In this document: in pieces, positions 41,627 through 53,052 of the stretch
Layout: the number at the start of each line of letters is the position of its first letter
How positions within the stretch are numbered: the stretch's first letter is position 1
Origin: Lepidostoma basale
Taxonomy: Eukaryota > Arthropoda > Insecta > Trichoptera > Lepidostomatidae
DNA length: 64,000 nucleotides
Direction: 5' to 3'
Assembly (NCBI GenBank): GCA_022606425.2
Contig: JAHDVF020000001.1
Location: 1,178,001 to 1,242,000 of the forward strand
Made by a program: the position numbers and the translations under genes
Notes under the pieces: model-generated
Database searches by the model: none
The model's input: the letters and a program-made list of their open reading frames with translations, nothing else
What the model was told of the DNA's origin: nothing

Positions 41627-42012
41627 ATGATACAGTGACAAATGCAAGTATAAGAAGTGAATGTGGTGCGAATGAAAGTGTTATGAACAAAATAAGGAAA
41701 GGGTCATTAAGATGGTTTGGACACATGGAAAGAATGAGTGAAGACAGAATGGTAAAGATGGTATATGTAAACGGCGTGAACGGAGCTAGAAATAGAGGAA
41801 GGCCGAGGAAAACGTGGCATGATCAAATCAATCAAATATTGAATGTCGGTCACGTGAGGAGTCGGAGAAATCGACGTGCGTGCATGACAAGATGTATGAA
41901 TGTAGCGGAAGCGAGAAAAGTATGTCAGGACAGAACAGTGTGGCGTTCCATTCTTTCTGCCTACCCCTCCGGGAAGACGGCGTGATGGTAAGTTAGTTAG
42001 TTAGTTAGTTTG
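41627..42012 (+). mobile_element. RTE-like LINE, subfamily A, intact C-terminal frame, inside a Jockey copy
   Basis: The ORF ends at 41985 with no break: IRSECGANESVMNKIRKGSL, RWFGHMERM, DRMVKMVYVNGVNGARNRGR, PRKTWHDQINQILNVGH, RRACMTRCMNVAEARKVCQD and WRSILSAYPSGKTA, then (GTTA)n. It lies between two parts of one Jockey copy, so it inserted there after the Jockey element; about 30 bp of Jockey sequence is missing at the junction. Confidence 0.9.
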
Positions 42013-42062
42013 TATGATCCTGGTACATGAAGGCGTACGAAGCGATTTATATCATTCCTACG
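42013..42062 (-). mobile_element. Jockey-like LINE, part 2
   Basis: The phrase tgatcctggtacatgaaggc, then gtacgaagcgat, is the antisense of the upstream Jockey region (see 15860-15905). Confidence 0.75.
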
Positions 42063-42202
42063 ATGATGAAGATATGACACCTTTAAAACAAGAATGATAG
42101 ATATTTCCAAGTGATAAAAACGATGTTTTATTCATAATTAATCAGAGAGCAATCTTTATTGCTATCAACAAAAAATGTACTTTGCATTTGCAAATTACCA
42201 TA

Positions 42203-42446
42203 GCCGAAACTTTTTTTTTTTTTGTAGGTATATCGTTTGAACCCAATTACTGTATACAATTTATTTTAGCTATTATATTGATTATCATGACATGTGATAG
42301 GTAGCCAATCTATCGCTATTTTATTGTCACGTGAATTTTACACCAGACCAATGACAGTGTGACAATCACACTGCCATCGCCGGGAATCGAACCCGGGACC
42401 TTGAGAATGGAAGTCGGAGCTCTTACCACTCAGCCACGAAGATCGT
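42203..42446 (-). mobile_element. tRNA-derived SINE, LINE-tail type, near complete
   Basis: On the minus strand: head gacgatcttcgtggctgagt, B box ggttcgattcc, cagtgtgattgtcacactgt, cacgtgacaataaaatagcg, and the tail attgtatacagtaattgggt followed by a poly-A-like run. Confidence 0.9.
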
Positions 42447-43094
42447 CTTATCTTATATATCTTATATATATTATCTTATATACACTTATCTTATATAAAT
42501 AATAATCTTCATTAATTATACATAAAATCTTCCTGTTAACTTAAGGTGCATTGAAAAGATCAGAGTTCATATCAATTCTAACAACTTTTGACTTTTAACT
42601 TAAATATCTCTTACTTAAGTATTGTTCGATCATATCCAATTTACCCTTAAATAAGTAGGTACCCTCGTCAAATATTTACCTATATTTTGTCCTATTATAT
42701 ATCATGGATCGGCAATCTACGGCCCGCGGTCAGAATCAGGTTCGGGAGCGAATGTAAATTTAACATATTCAAACATTTATAAAGTAGGAAATAATGTATG
42801 AATCATTATAAATGCTGATTTACTACTACAACTATATTATTGCGTACTCTAGATATAATTTAATTTTTGGCCCTTTATTATTAAAATTTACCTTTAATCT
42901 AAATCGTAAGTTTACTGTAGAATATTTATTTCCAACGCCCCCTTTCTCTTAATAGTTATAATCACTATTATTAATATATGATTATACATTAGCTATTTAT
43001 AATCACAAAGTTGAAATTAAATAATTTATCAAATATATCGATTCATAGTAGATAATTTTAAAATTATTAATTAATAAAAACAGTATTTTCAAAG
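42447..43094. other. Unassigned DNA with a hAT-like end
   Basis: A hAT-like terminus catggatcggcaatctacgg starts at about 42704 with ggcccgcggtc; no partner is seen. ttccaacgccccctttct at about 42930 resembles the interior of the 2326 hAT family. A tcttata repeat lies near 42450-42495. Confidence 0.35.
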
Positions 43095-43642
43095 TATTTC
43101 ATTATTCTTCTTCTTCTTCTTCCTCAGCCTATTCTCGTCCATTTCTGGACAAAGGCCTCCTCCATTCGCTTCCATGTCACTCTGTCCTGTGCAGAATGCA
43201 TTCAGGTTATTCCGACGTGTCTGTTCAGATCATACTTCTACCGTAGTTGCGGTCGCCCTGCACTTCTCTTTGCCGTGCACGGTCTCCAAGTCTGCCTACG
43301 TGACCTGCCCATAGCCACTTTAGAGTCGCCACCCAGTGGATGATGTCAGTGACCTTTGTTTTTTCTCTCACCGTATCGTTTCTGACTCTGTCTCTTAGGG
43401 TTATTCCTAACATGGTTCTTTCCATGGCTCTTTGGGTCACTCGTAGTTTCTCGGCACTCTGTTTGGACAATGTTACAGTTTCAAGACTATAAGTACCCAC
43501 TGGCAGAACGCAGGATTCATAGACTTTTCGTTTCAGGTTGATCCGTATTCTCCGGTTTTTAAGGATGTAACCCATGTTTCCGAAAGCTGCCCAGCTTAGT
43601 CCAATTCTTCTTTTTAGTTCTGCGGTTTGGTTATCTCGGCCC
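43095..43642 (-). mobile_element. LINE ORF2 C-terminal fragment
   Basis: Within the minus-strand ORF 43225-43701: RLGRDNQTAELKRRIGLSWA, AFGNMGYILK, NLKRKVYESCVLPVGTYSLE, TQRAMERTMLGITLRDRVRN, and TLKWLWAGHVGRLGDRA. It ends past a cttcttcttcttctt (GAA) tail. It is the same broad LINE type as 16730-17290. Confidence 0.85.
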
Positions 43643-43680
43643 AATCGAATAGTGTGTCCGGGACACACTATTCGATTGGG
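43640..43680. repeat. Perfect 41-nt palindrome at an element junction
   Basis: Two 20-nt arms (cccaatcgaatagtgtgtcc and its exact complement) surround a single g. The left arm belongs to the LINE; the right arm is an inverted copy of it beside the chimeric hAT/Jockey element. This pattern fits hairpin formation and repair at a hAT end. Confidence 0.85.
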
Positions 43681-43689
43681 AAGAGATAG

Positions 43690-43933
43690 AGAGATACACA
43701 CAGAAGCCCGGCTTGCGTAAGAAATTTATAATCAAAAACTTCTTCTGGCTTACAAAGGTTCAGCTCTTGTTGCTATTCCTCTTAAGTCTGATGGGAACAT
43801 TGTTAGATGGTGATTTGGTAGGTTGTTGGTTTATGCGGGGGCATGATTACTTAGATTTGGATGTTTTGATTCAAATTTCTTACGCAAGCCGGGCTTCTGG
43901 GCTTCTATGGAAATACCGCCTCTGTATGTCCCA
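43690..43933. mobile_element. Chimeric hAT-like element with Jockey cargo (second copy)
   Basis: It contains cagaagcccggcttgcgtaa, aatcaaaaacttcttctggc, the Jockey-derived centre (cagctcttgttgctattcct, cttaagtctgatgggaacat), then gattcaaatttcttacgcaa and gggcttctatggaaataccg, ending gcctctg. Same junctions as 33742-33985. The left terminal ~25 bp is replaced. It splits a LINE copy: tatgtccc on the right compares with tgtgtccc on the left. Confidence 0.8.
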
Positions 43934-44040
43934 GGTATGGATATTCTTGGACATTCTCAATTTTGTTGCCATCCACGTTGATTTCCAGCCTTTCCGTGTC
44001 CATCACCTTAGTCTTTGCCGGGTTTATTCAAACCTACAGA
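43934..44040 (-). mobile_element. LINE fragment, upstream part of the 43095 copy
   Basis: The minus strand reads LNPAKTKVMDTERLEINVDG-like residues, NKIENVQEYPYLGH, joining directly to the RLGRDNQ start of 43095-43642 once the inserted element is removed. Confidence 0.75.
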
Positions 44041-44794
44041 ATTATTTAATAAAATACGTTTCAGTATAATTAATAAAATAATCTTCATTATTATTTAATC
44101 CACTCTCTTGTTGTCTCAACGCTTCCTATTTACAATTTTACCCGCTACTGCCCCCATGGAAAGTTCCAGCGCCCACTGGGGGGGCGATACCCCCTACGTC
44201 AGCAACCTATGATCTAAATCAATCTGAACTGTTATGAATAACAATGGAATCAAAATAATGCCTAATGATTTTTATTAATGTTATGTATCATTGATGATTA
44301 TTTTTGATTAAAACTTGGGTGATAAGATTGGTTTACCACAAAAAATTGCAATGTTTAAACTGGGTCATATTATTTTTCCAGGAAGTAATTGTTCTAAACG
44401 ATTATTTGGTATCTGCCTGTTACGAATTCCAATAGAAGCTATTGCGAATTGCTGGATTCCTATGTGTTTCAAACAGGAGCAATCAAAACCAATAGATGGT
44501 TAAAACAAAGAAAAAAATCTTCGACTCGTGATCTTGGGGGTTATTCACAATTGTCTAATGGAAATATTTAATACTAAAATTACATTTATATTTATTTATT
44601 TAAAATACTAAATATAATTGTGTATATGCATTTAATATTGTTATAAATTAACTAATTAATGAGAATAAATCTATTTCTTCATTTTATGTTGGGCTCTTCT
44701 AATCGGTGAGCAATAGAAAAATTAGATTGAATTATTGTATAATATAAAATTTCATATTATGTCATTTGTCCATTATATTTTTATTAATAAATTT
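44041..44794. other. Unassigned DNA with a hAT-family right end
   Basis: At about 44145-44207 ctactgcccccatggaaagt and actgggggggcgataccccc, ending cagcaacctatg, match the right half of the hAT-like element at 2326-2621. The rest is AT-rich and unrecognised. Confidence 0.4.
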
Positions 44795-45065
44795 TATTTC
44801 GTTTCCCCTAAAGGGTAGGCAGAGAGGATGGACCGCCACACCGTTGTGTCCTGACATATCTCTCTAGCCTCCTCCACATGCATACATCGTAACATGCACG
44901 CTCGTCGATCTTCCAATCATTTATATTTGTAGTAGCATGTAATTGACAACAACAACAAACCGTCACGCCGTTTCTCCGAAAGGGCGAGTAGAGAGAATAG
45001 AACGTACAATACTTGACACACCTCCACCAGATTCCTCCACATTCATACAGCGAGTCATACACGCC
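44795..45065 (-). mobile_element. Two adjacent RTE-like LINE tails, diverged
   Basis: Antisense ends at 44800-44930 (tttcccctaaagggtaggca to atgcacgctcgtcgat) and 44945-45065 (caacaacaaaccgtcacgcc to cattcatacagcgagtcata), the second with a CAA-type tail as at 33645. Confidence 0.65.
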
Positions 45066-45173
45066 TCTTATTTTAACTCATTAAAATTTTGAATTGAAAT
45101 TGATCACGTTTTACAATTATTATGTTTTTTATATATTATGTAAGTATTACAATCACTGTTTATTACTCTAGGT

Positions 45174-45458
45174 CAGAGATGGCGAACCTATGGCACGACT
45201 GTACAACAACAAAAATCTTACTAATAATGAAGTTTTGAGGGTTTTACATTTTTTTTTATTAAGTCAAATTTTTTATTATTCTTTTATTTTACCATTAATA
45301 AGTTTTTAATTATTTTTTGGATGTATTAATGTTTTGTTTATATTAAAAATCTGAAGTTACACAAACATTTGATTCATTTTTATTTCCAAGGCATGTGTCA
45401 CGCGAAAATTGAAAAAATAAAATTTGCCACTCAGGCTCAAAAAGGTTCGCCATCCCTA
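45174..45458. mobile_element. Non-autonomous hAT-like element with 8-bp target duplication
   Basis: The 285-bp element begins cagagatggcgaacct and ends, inverted, tagggatggcgaacct. Flanks are ctctaggt (45166-45173) and ttctaggt (45459-45466), 7 of 8 identical. There is no transposase. Short AT-rich core. Confidence 0.8.
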
Positions 45459-45599
45459 TTCTAGGTATATGGAACAAGCCTAAAATACGCAATAATTACA
45501 TTTTCATTTATATTTATATCCATGTAAGCCATCTCAATCATATCTTTAGAATATTTCGATTGTCATGTCCACATTTATTTTGATGGCACAATGAATCTG

Positions 45600-45860
45600 T
45601 AAATTCGGAACCATATTTTATAAGGTAGAAAGCCAAGAATGGTGTTTATTCTGCCCACCGAACCGGGCTTGCAGGAAAATCCCGCAGAAACGATAGGCGG
45701 CCGGACCGGAAATGACGATGACGCCGGCCGCTGCCGCTGGTTGGTTGGGAGCAAAACAAAAAAACCGCGAAATGTCGGCACCTTCCTGTGAGTGTGTCTT
45801 CGCGTCAAACATTTCCCCGTGACGGTCTCACGGCCAGCTGTGCGCAACACATATTATAAT
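45600..45860. other. GC- and CpG-rich patch of unknown origin
   Basis: It stands out by composition (ggcggccggaccggaaatga, acgccggccgctgccgct). Overlapping minus-strand frames (91 and 64 codons) seem compositional. LTR, promoter or decayed first exon are all possible. Confidence 0.3.
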
Positions 45861-46189
45861 TCCACAGTTTGGAAATTTTCATCACTCATCCACACATCGT
45901 TATGACTTCTCTTAATTATTCTATAACTATTAGGTAGGCACCCAATGCGTTGGTGGTTGACCTACGCAAATTAGCGAACATTGAAATAAAGCAGTATTTG
46001 TCGTCTTTAGTATGGTAAGTGGCCGTTGACGGAGCAGCTATCGTGTATGTTTAAATAAAAAAAATCAGAGACCAAAAACAGTATCGATTTAAACAAAGGT
46101 TAATTTTTTTATTGAAAACAGGGGATATGTAATAAATTTGTCATTCAAACAGCTGATTGTTAGATATGTTTTAGGTTAATAAATTTAGG

Positions 46190-46625
46190 CTAAAAGAACT
46201 CTTATTCTTCTTCTTCTTCTTCCTTTTAATTTAGGTCGTATGACCTATTTCTGACGGTGGGCTGTCCTGGGATCATGATGTCCAGCCATCTCTCCATCTC
46301 TTCGGCGGCCTTCCTGGTAATCTCTTACGGCTTGGGTTTTCATCTTTAACAATTTTTGCAATTCTTGTATTCTCCGTGCGGTCCACGTGGTCTCTCCAAA
46401 AGCGCCTTCTGCTTCTTCCCCATCTCACTATGTCTTCAACACCACAGACAGACCTTATCGTTTCATTTCTAAACCGATCTCTGAGGATTTTGCCTGCGAT
46501 GGAGCGTAGGGTTCGCATTTCTGCTACTCTAAGAAGGTTCTTAGTTCTATTGATATCGGCTCTGGCCTATTTTCCATACGTCATGATGAGGCGAACGCAT
46601 GCCTTGTATATCTTGACTTAAAAGA
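46190..46625 (-). mobile_element. LINE ORF2 C-terminal fragment with GAA tail
   Basis: The minus-strand ORF 46273-46518 reads MRTLRSIAGKILRDRFRNET, CGVEDIVRWGRSRRRFWRDH, VDRTENTRIAKIVKDE and RLPGRPPKRWRDGW. Ahead of it the strand continues upstream. It ends in a GAA run (plus strand cttcttcttcttcttcc at 46206). The RPPKRWRD and RWRDHVDR blocks are classic for this LINE group. Confidence 0.85.
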
Positions 46626-46744
46626 ACTCATATAATCTCAAATTATCAGATATTATATTTTATGTCGTGATTCATATTTATTTTCAAAAATATTTTTTAA
46701 AAAGCAGTTTGAATATAGACCAACAGAAATAAGCCTAGCTTTAA

Positions 46745-47005
46745 TACATAACCTACTAACCATCACGCCGTTTCTCTGGAGAAGTAGGCAGAAAGGAAGT
46801 ACCGCCATACTGAACTGTCCAGACGTACCTCTCGAAATTCCTCTACATTCGTACATCGTAACTTGCAAGCTCTTCGATTTTTCGGACTTCGAATGTGGTC
46901 GCCTTTTAGTATTTGATTAATTTGGTCATGCCTTGCTTTTCCTTTGTCTTCCGCGGCTTGTTTTTCCACTCACGCTGCTTGTATACAACTTTTTAACCAT
47001 TCGTC
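46745..47005 (-). mobile_element. RTE-like LINE, diverged subfamily
   Basis: Frame 46763-46969 reads KARHDQINQILKGDHIRSPK, NRRACKLRCTNVEEF and WRYFLSAYFSRETA. The tail region is ctaacc. Upstream KLYTS-like codons are broken. Confidence 0.8.
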
Positions 47006-47019
47006 TCTCCTGTGATTTT

Positions 47020-47170
47020 TCATATTTTTTTTGGGGAATGACGTGATTCGCCTTGCTAAGGCATTAACAAATGTTCAAAAATGCCTTAGCTAGTGGAAAT
47101 ATCTTATACCCATAAAATGTTATAAAACTTCTAGAAAACAAACGTTTTCCGTTCATATTAAATATTTACT
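47020..47170. mobile_element. M1-family palindromic MITE
   Basis: tgacgtgattcgccttgcta and tgccttagctagtggaaata, then aaaacttctagaaaacaaac. The left end is truncated. Confidence 0.65.
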
Positions 47171-47877
47171 ATGGTGTTTAATATCGTTATAATTTTTTTT
47201 TATACTATTTAGCTGAATGAAACAAAAAGAATCGATTGCGTGTTCTGAATAAGCAGCAGTACCAACATAATAAGTTTACGTGATTTTGTATCGACGTAAT
47301 AAATAACACGATACATAATTGTTTTTCCGTGTCGACCCTGCATAAGGAAGTGTCCGTGATATCTGACGTAGGTCTTATGTTTTGTTCTGTTATCTCTTAT
47401 TTTACCGATAGGTAATCTCGTGCATTTAATATATGGTACAAGTATTAAATATCTTATTGATAAGAAGAAATGATCAGTAATTTGTAATCTATGAATCGGT
47501 AAAACAATAAACTTATATTATTAATAAACGTTCGAAATGTTCCCGTTATACCTCCCCTCTCCTCAATCCTAATTATACCCCTCCATCTTTATACACAACT
47601 CCACCCTTTTTACTACATAAGTAAATAATCTGTTATTTATTTATTTGTTCAGTAAGTAAAGAAAAATAATAAATAAAGCCAAATACATGCTACCACAAAT
47701 ACAATAAACAGTTAATTGAATTTAAGCTAAGGCAAAATACGGTCAAACAAAATGATTGAGAGTTAAACATAATAATAGTAGTAGAAATAAGAACAAAATT
47801 AAAAAAGTTTAAATAAAAATAAAAATAAAAGTAACATATTATAATATCATGTAACATATCATTGTAACATATCATTG
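47171..47877. other. Unassigned AT-rich DNA
   Basis: No recognised element over about 700 bp. Confidence 0.35.
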
Positions 47878-48065
47878 TAGAACGAATGGATGAGGGAATA
47901 ATGGTTTAAAACATATATTAGAAATCAAGGAAGGCCAAGGAAGACATGGCATGACGTGCGTGTGAATTTGGAGGAGGTGCGAGAGCTATGTCAGGATAGA
48001 ACAATGTAGTGGTCCATCCTCTCTGCCTACCCCTCTGGAGAAACAGCGTGATGGTTAGTAAGTTT
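47878..48065 (+). mobile_element. RTE-like LINE, internally deleted
   Basis: gaaggccaaggaagacatgg encodes the GRPRKTW block, joined to NLEEVRELCQDRT, then ggagaaacagcgtgatggtt and a GTTA-like tail. The region between is deleted. Confidence 0.75.
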
Positions 48066-48559
48066 GTTAGCTGAAACATTTTTATTTCAAAATAAAATCC
48101 AGTCGAAAGGGTGAAAAAAAATTATCCTACATCATAAATCACTTGAACAAACTACTACCTACGAACAAAAAATATTGTTTTAAGGAAATAATTAATTATT
48201 TAATATCGAATCCGCGGTTATGATAAGAGTTCGCTTTCGATAAGAAAATACTTTTCAGAAGGATTTTGATAAGCCAACAGAAAGCAATCTCTAGGAGGAA
48301 AAATACTTCACCGTCATCGGGGATTTCATGTTTTCCAATTACCAAATTTTTCGATTTTCTTTGGAAGTTAATGAAACGTGAAAATTTCATATCGTAAATG
48401 TGTTCACATATTTACGATATATATGGATGTATGAGCATGTATGGTAATGATAATGACTCTTAAGCAGAGTCATTTCAAATATTTAGGATCGGCTATCTTA
48501 AGACCGAATTGAAGACACTACAAGTTGAATTTTGGAATAGTAACTTCCATAACTTGTCT
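48066..48559. other. Unassigned DNA
   Basis: A short palindrome, ttcatatcgtaaatgtg and cacatatttacgatata, lies near 48387-48420. Otherwise unassigned. Confidence 0.35.
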
Positions 48560-48800
48560 TAAACGTCGTTTTCTTCTTGTAATTTTCATTTTATACCTTT
48601 GATCTGTTGCTGTAATCAGGATGTTCTCTCTTGAGAAGTTAACTCCCAGCTATCCCTCCACCTCTTTGGTGGTCTTCCAGGGAGAATGTAGCCAACAGTA
48701 ATCTGATGCGCCACAACGTGTGGGATTCTGGAGGGATCCTTCCTCTGCACATGCACATTCCAGTATCTTCTACGTTGTCTGCCCCATCTTTAGATATCTT
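48560..48800 (-). mobile_element. LINE ORF2 C-terminal fragment
   Basis: The minus strand, across two frames, reads the RQRRYWNVHVQRKDPSRI-like block and GRPPKRWRDSW-like block. It belongs with 35825-36065 and 46190-46625. Confidence 0.65.
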
Positions 48801-49971
48801 CTGTTTAAAACTGCGTTTGTCAAATTGCAAGGGATGTTCACATAATAAAAGTAACTTGCAAAAGTTCAAATGCGAAAGTTTCTCACAAGTAGATGCTTCG
48901 TTTAACCCCTATTGTGCGACTAGCTTCATTTGCAGTAAAAAAGCGGTCTCGAACTCCAGTTGTCAACACATACAGCTCAGACAGATAGTTCCAGTTTATC
49001 ATAATATTACTCAATATTTAGTAGTATGGAACTAAAATAAAAAGGTTAATAAGACACATTCAGATACGAGCTGCAAATGTAGTCTGACACTATTCTAAAC
49101 CATTTTTTGGGCTGCAAATGGCCGCACTGTAGGGATGGGTATAAGAAAACCATTGTACATTTTTTAAATCGGATTTTTTTTAAATTCCTACTTTGTAAAA
49201 TGCATAATTTCAATTTACGTCTAATTAAATGACGGATGACGTATTATTTACCATCCGTCAGCGTCTTGTTAATTAAAAAAAAATGAAACAAACCGTGCGT
49301 CATGTCACCGGTGGTCGGTAGGCACTTTGAATATATGTTGCTAAAACGTCACACAAATGTGAGCGTCATTGCGATCGGCACTCATCACGCTTTTTTATTC
49401 TAACACGATTTTGTGACATCATACAAATGTAGTCATTAAGGTAACGCCTTTTTTGTATTCATGAAATTTTTATCGTATAGTCATTAAATTTTTTTTATTC
49501 ATTGTTTTACAAACGACTGCTATTAGAATGTTTCAATAATATAATAATTTTTAAACTAGCGTAAAAAATTGTTTTGTTTTCTTCGTCTTGTTCCTCTTCT
49601 ATCGGAGGTAAGATAACATCATGGTTATTTTTTTACTTTGGATTCGACAGTTCTAAACAATGTTGTATTGTAAATGAACCATTCTTGAAGCCAGGATTTT
49701 ATCCCGATTTTTTTTTTCTTTTGCCTTTAATTTTATCTTGGGTAACCTTTTATTTATTTTTGTTAGTTTCTCATAACGACTTTCGAAAACAATAAAATAA
49801 TTAAATGAAACCATGATTTCACAAGACATAGATTACGAGTTGGAATCACTATATTGTGAAGGATATTCTTCTTCTTATAGCTTATACGAGAATATTTTTA
49901 TAAAACAATCAATTTAATATTTAGAAGTATATCATTTATTTTTCCAATTGTATATGTATTAGTGTTACCAA
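48801..49971. other. Unassigned AT-rich DNA
   Basis: About 1.2 kb without recognised elements. A repeated ggcaaatg-like text (gagctgcaaatgtagtctga and gggctgcaaatggccgcact at 49067 and 49110) hints at an old duplication. Confidence 0.35.
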
Positions 49972-50140
49972 ATTAATCTAATTTTAAAGGTTGGTCATGT
50001 AAGAAGTCGGAAGAATCGAAGTTGCTTGTATGACTCGTTGTATGGATGTGGAGGAATCTAGAGAGGTGTGTCAAGAAAGAGTAGTGTGGCGGTCCATTCT
50101 CTGTGCCTACTTCTATGGAGAAGCGGTGTGATGGTTTGTT
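49972..50140 (+). mobile_element. RTE-like LINE 3' end, subfamily B
   Basis: ttaaaggttggtcatgtaag, RRNRS-like codons, CMTRCMDVEESREVCQERVV-like text with an indel, then gaagcggtgtgatggtttgt. The tail is GTTT-like. Confidence 0.8.
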
Positions 50141-50204
50141 TTGTTTTTGATTTTCCAATTGTATCATATTTTTTTTCATAATAGTGATAATTTATATTAA
50201 TATA

Positions 50205-50395
50205 ACATTTTTTATAATTAACACGAATGAAAACGTCCGTTTTCTAGAAGTTATATTGTATTATGCTTAATGGGAATGAATTGTTTCGTCTTGCTAACAA
50301 GTGCTAGTCGAACATGTCGTTTCCATAAATTTTAATAAAACTTCTAGAAAACAGACATTTTCATTTGTATTAATTATTATACATTGTTTTGGCCG
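50205..50395. mobile_element. M1-family palindromic MITE
   Basis: Left cgaatgaaaacgtccgtttt and right aaaacagacattttcatttg are inverted. The agtgtttcggcc-type motif (plus strand ttttggccgaaactctatga) follows at 50386. Confidence 0.75.
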
Positions 50396-50449
50396 AAACT
50401 CTATGATACGTCAACATTATTAGCTGTTGAATTTACAACACATAATGTC

Positions 50450-50545
50450 ACAATTCGTTGTTGCTGTTTCGCCAACTGATGTTTTCGACAACACCTGAAG
50501 ATGCTAACATCTGTTGGAGAAACAGCTGTCCCGACATTCTTAAAA
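50450..50545. repeat. Hairpin of the cagctgtttcgcc family
   Basis: ttgctgtttcgccaactgat pairs with atctgttggagaaacagctg, and the centre caacacctgaagatg also recurs near 28975. A small MITE remnant. Confidence 0.6.
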
Positions 50546-50726
50546 AAAGTTAATAAATAAAAAAGGGGTATTATAATAGTGTTGTTAATTTAACAGTTAA
50601 TATTATTTAATATGCATTTATTTAAGTAACAATAAAATATAACGTGTATTCCAACCTATTATTTTTTATCAAATAAATACAAGTAGGTACGTGAGTAACA
50701 TGTTTTTTGACAAATGATAAACCATC

Positions 50727-50808
50727 AAATCACTTTTTCAACAATGTTATTGAATAGCCACAAGAGCTGATCTTCCGTAAGCCAAGAGATCTGAATCCAA
50801 GCCCATCA
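50727..50808 (+). mobile_element. Jockey-like LINE tail scrap
   Basis: atagccacaagagctgatct and taagccaagagatctgaatc match the Jockey 3' UTR end with mutations. Confidence 0.55.
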
Positions 50809-51225
50809 GTACACGTTTTAATACAATATGTACAAGTCGAAACAAGAATTCCTTATTCACAATCTTGACGGACATAGTAAAATATTTTTTCATGTTATCT
50901 TTATTAGTTTAGATAAAGAGATGAAAACAGTTCTGGTATGTAAACGCTTTAAGTATTACGTATACATTTATGATTTGCAAGTATTTTCATTCCAGAGAAG
51001 ATGATTCAAACGTCTAAAAATGGAATATTTGCAACACTTACATCCGATAAAAACTCTGTGATAAACACACATTTTTTTATATTTTTTGAGACCAAAATAT
51101 TCATATTTATCTTGGATTACTTCATATCGCACGTTTACAGGAACTGTGACATAATTTAAAATATTTGAATTTCAAATTACTGTTGGCATTCTTATAAACA
51201 ACACAATTGATTATCTAATTAATAT
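50809..51225. other. Unassigned AT-rich DNA
   Basis: No recognised element. Confidence 0.35.
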
Positions 51226-51440
51226 TGTTTTATTATATTTTATGGGAATGACATGTTTCGCCCTTCTAAGGCATTATCAAACGTATCACCTGTTATCATT
51301 TGATAATTCCTTAGAAAGGTGAAACATGTCATTCCCATAAAATATAATAAAACTTCTAGAAAACCGACGTTTTCTAGAAGTTATTTAATATCGAGTTTTA
51401 CACCATTGTTCAAGAAACAATAAATACAATTGATTATTGA
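51226..51440. mobile_element. M1-family palindromic MITE, well preserved
   Basis: Arms gggaatgacatgtttcgccc and its inverse with cattcccataaaatataata fold around a short centre. The outer end is cttctagaaaaccgacgttt, then the conserved ttgttcaagaaacaataaat end. Confidence 0.85.
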
Positions 51441-51559
51441 TTATTATAGTCACATTTAAAACGACAGCACGTGAGTTTTTTGTACACAGGAAATAGCACG
51501 ATATGTGGATGTTACGGCAGTTAATAAAGATATTTATTTATTTTTAATGCTACAAAAAA

Positions 51560-52095
51560 TTTGTATCAAATCCCTTTCAGGAGTACTTTGCGACAGCAAA
51601 GTACCCTTGCAAATAAAAGGAAAGGTGTACCGAACCGCCGCGCCGTAAGACCTGCTATGCTATACAGAATTCTGGACCTCAAGGCGACAAGAAGAACAGA
51701 GGCTACACGGAGCATAAATGAAGATGCTGAGGTGGGCCGCGACCGCCGGGATTAAGTTGCTGGATAAAGCTAGAAATGAGCATAGTTACCATCAGAGGTA
51801 ACCTGAAAGTCGCTCCCATAGCGGAAAAAACTAGCGAACGTCGTCTGCCGTGGTACGCTCATGTAAGCAGGAGAAACAATGAATACATCGTTCACAAGAC
51901 CCGGCAACTGGAAGACGGGATGAGGAGACCAGGTCGACCTCCTGCAACGTGGATGTCCTCAGTTAGGAACGACCTGAAGGCGCTGGGACTGGACAGCCAG
52001 ATGACCCTGGATCGTGAGACTTGGCGGAGCCATATTAGGAGAGCCGACCCCAAAGAACGGGAAATGACTAGGCAAAAGTAGAAGAAGAAACAATT
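51560..52095 (+). mobile_element. LINE ORF2 C-terminal fragment with GAA tail
   Basis: The upstream part (51561-51755) reads RTEATRSINEDAEV in one frame. The ORF 51776-52081 reads NLKVAPIAEKTSERRLPWYA, HVSRRNNEYIVHKTRQLE, RRPGRPPATWMSSVRNDLKA, LGLDSQMTLDRETWRSHIRR and ADPKER, ending tagaagaagaa. The upstream frame differs, so at least one frameshift has occurred. RPxxTWxxxVRxDLxxLGL is standard LINE C-terminus text. Confidence 0.85.
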
Positions 52096-53052
52096 CTTAT
52101 CATAATATTTTATACAAAAAAATGTGTTGTGGTCAACCGATTTAAATTAATCTGGTGTTTGTGACGATGTAAGAGTGAGTGCGAAATGTTCTCAAGATTT
52201 ACGACAACCGTGAACAGATTATATTAATATCATGTCAGATGTGAACGACATGCTTCGTGCGACCATACGTTAATGTTGCTAATTTAATTTTTCTATTTTT
52301 ACATAAAATATAAATTTTATAAATATTTATTAAGATTTAATCTGCTACAGTTTTACTCATATTTCCCTTAAATCCTTAAAACGCTATACATTTTGAAAAA
52401 ATAAATAAAAAATGAGTTCATACTACACTCAAAATAGTAAACAAAATTACTCCATTCGGACTGAATTTTACTGTAATTGCTCGACTTAATTCGAGCCCTG
52501 CATTACCAGGTACGATAAAAACGATCGCTCGCATTTACTCGAGTAAGCGCATATTCACTGGTATTGAGCTCGAGTTAACTCGGGTGTATCCGTTAAATGG
52601 TTAAAAAAAAACATATTTTTTTATGTCATACGAATAATATCTCATTTTCACAATAAATTAAATCAGCATCATAAATACACTATTACAAAAATATTTTTAT
52701 TTAATAAATAAAAACTACGATATATCATTGCAATATCATATAAATAAATATACATCTTATTGTTCTTATATCTTAATTATGTATAGAAAGGGGCATAGTT
52801 CGATTATTGACCCTTTATGCGACAATAATATAATCAGTAACTAATCGCCTTATCAATATTGTAATTTGTTTATTTGTGATAATTAAGTAAGGTGAAAACG
52901 ATTGTGATTAAAATTGATAAGTAATTAACACCAAATATATGTATGCTATCAAAATTAATATAGTTTATCTAAATAGAACATTTACATCTAAGAAATGTAT
53001 TGACCACTGATAACTTCTAATACTTATGTCTCATATTTACTTTAAATTAATT
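52096..53052. other. Unassigned AT-rich DNA
   Basis: No recognised element over about 950 bp. Repeated actcgagt/attcgagc-type words occur near 52470-52590. Confidence 0.35.

Noticed and set aside
43713..44069. 118-codon plus-strand ORF
   Set aside because: It lies over the chimeric hAT/Jockey element and the antisense LINE; not a gene.
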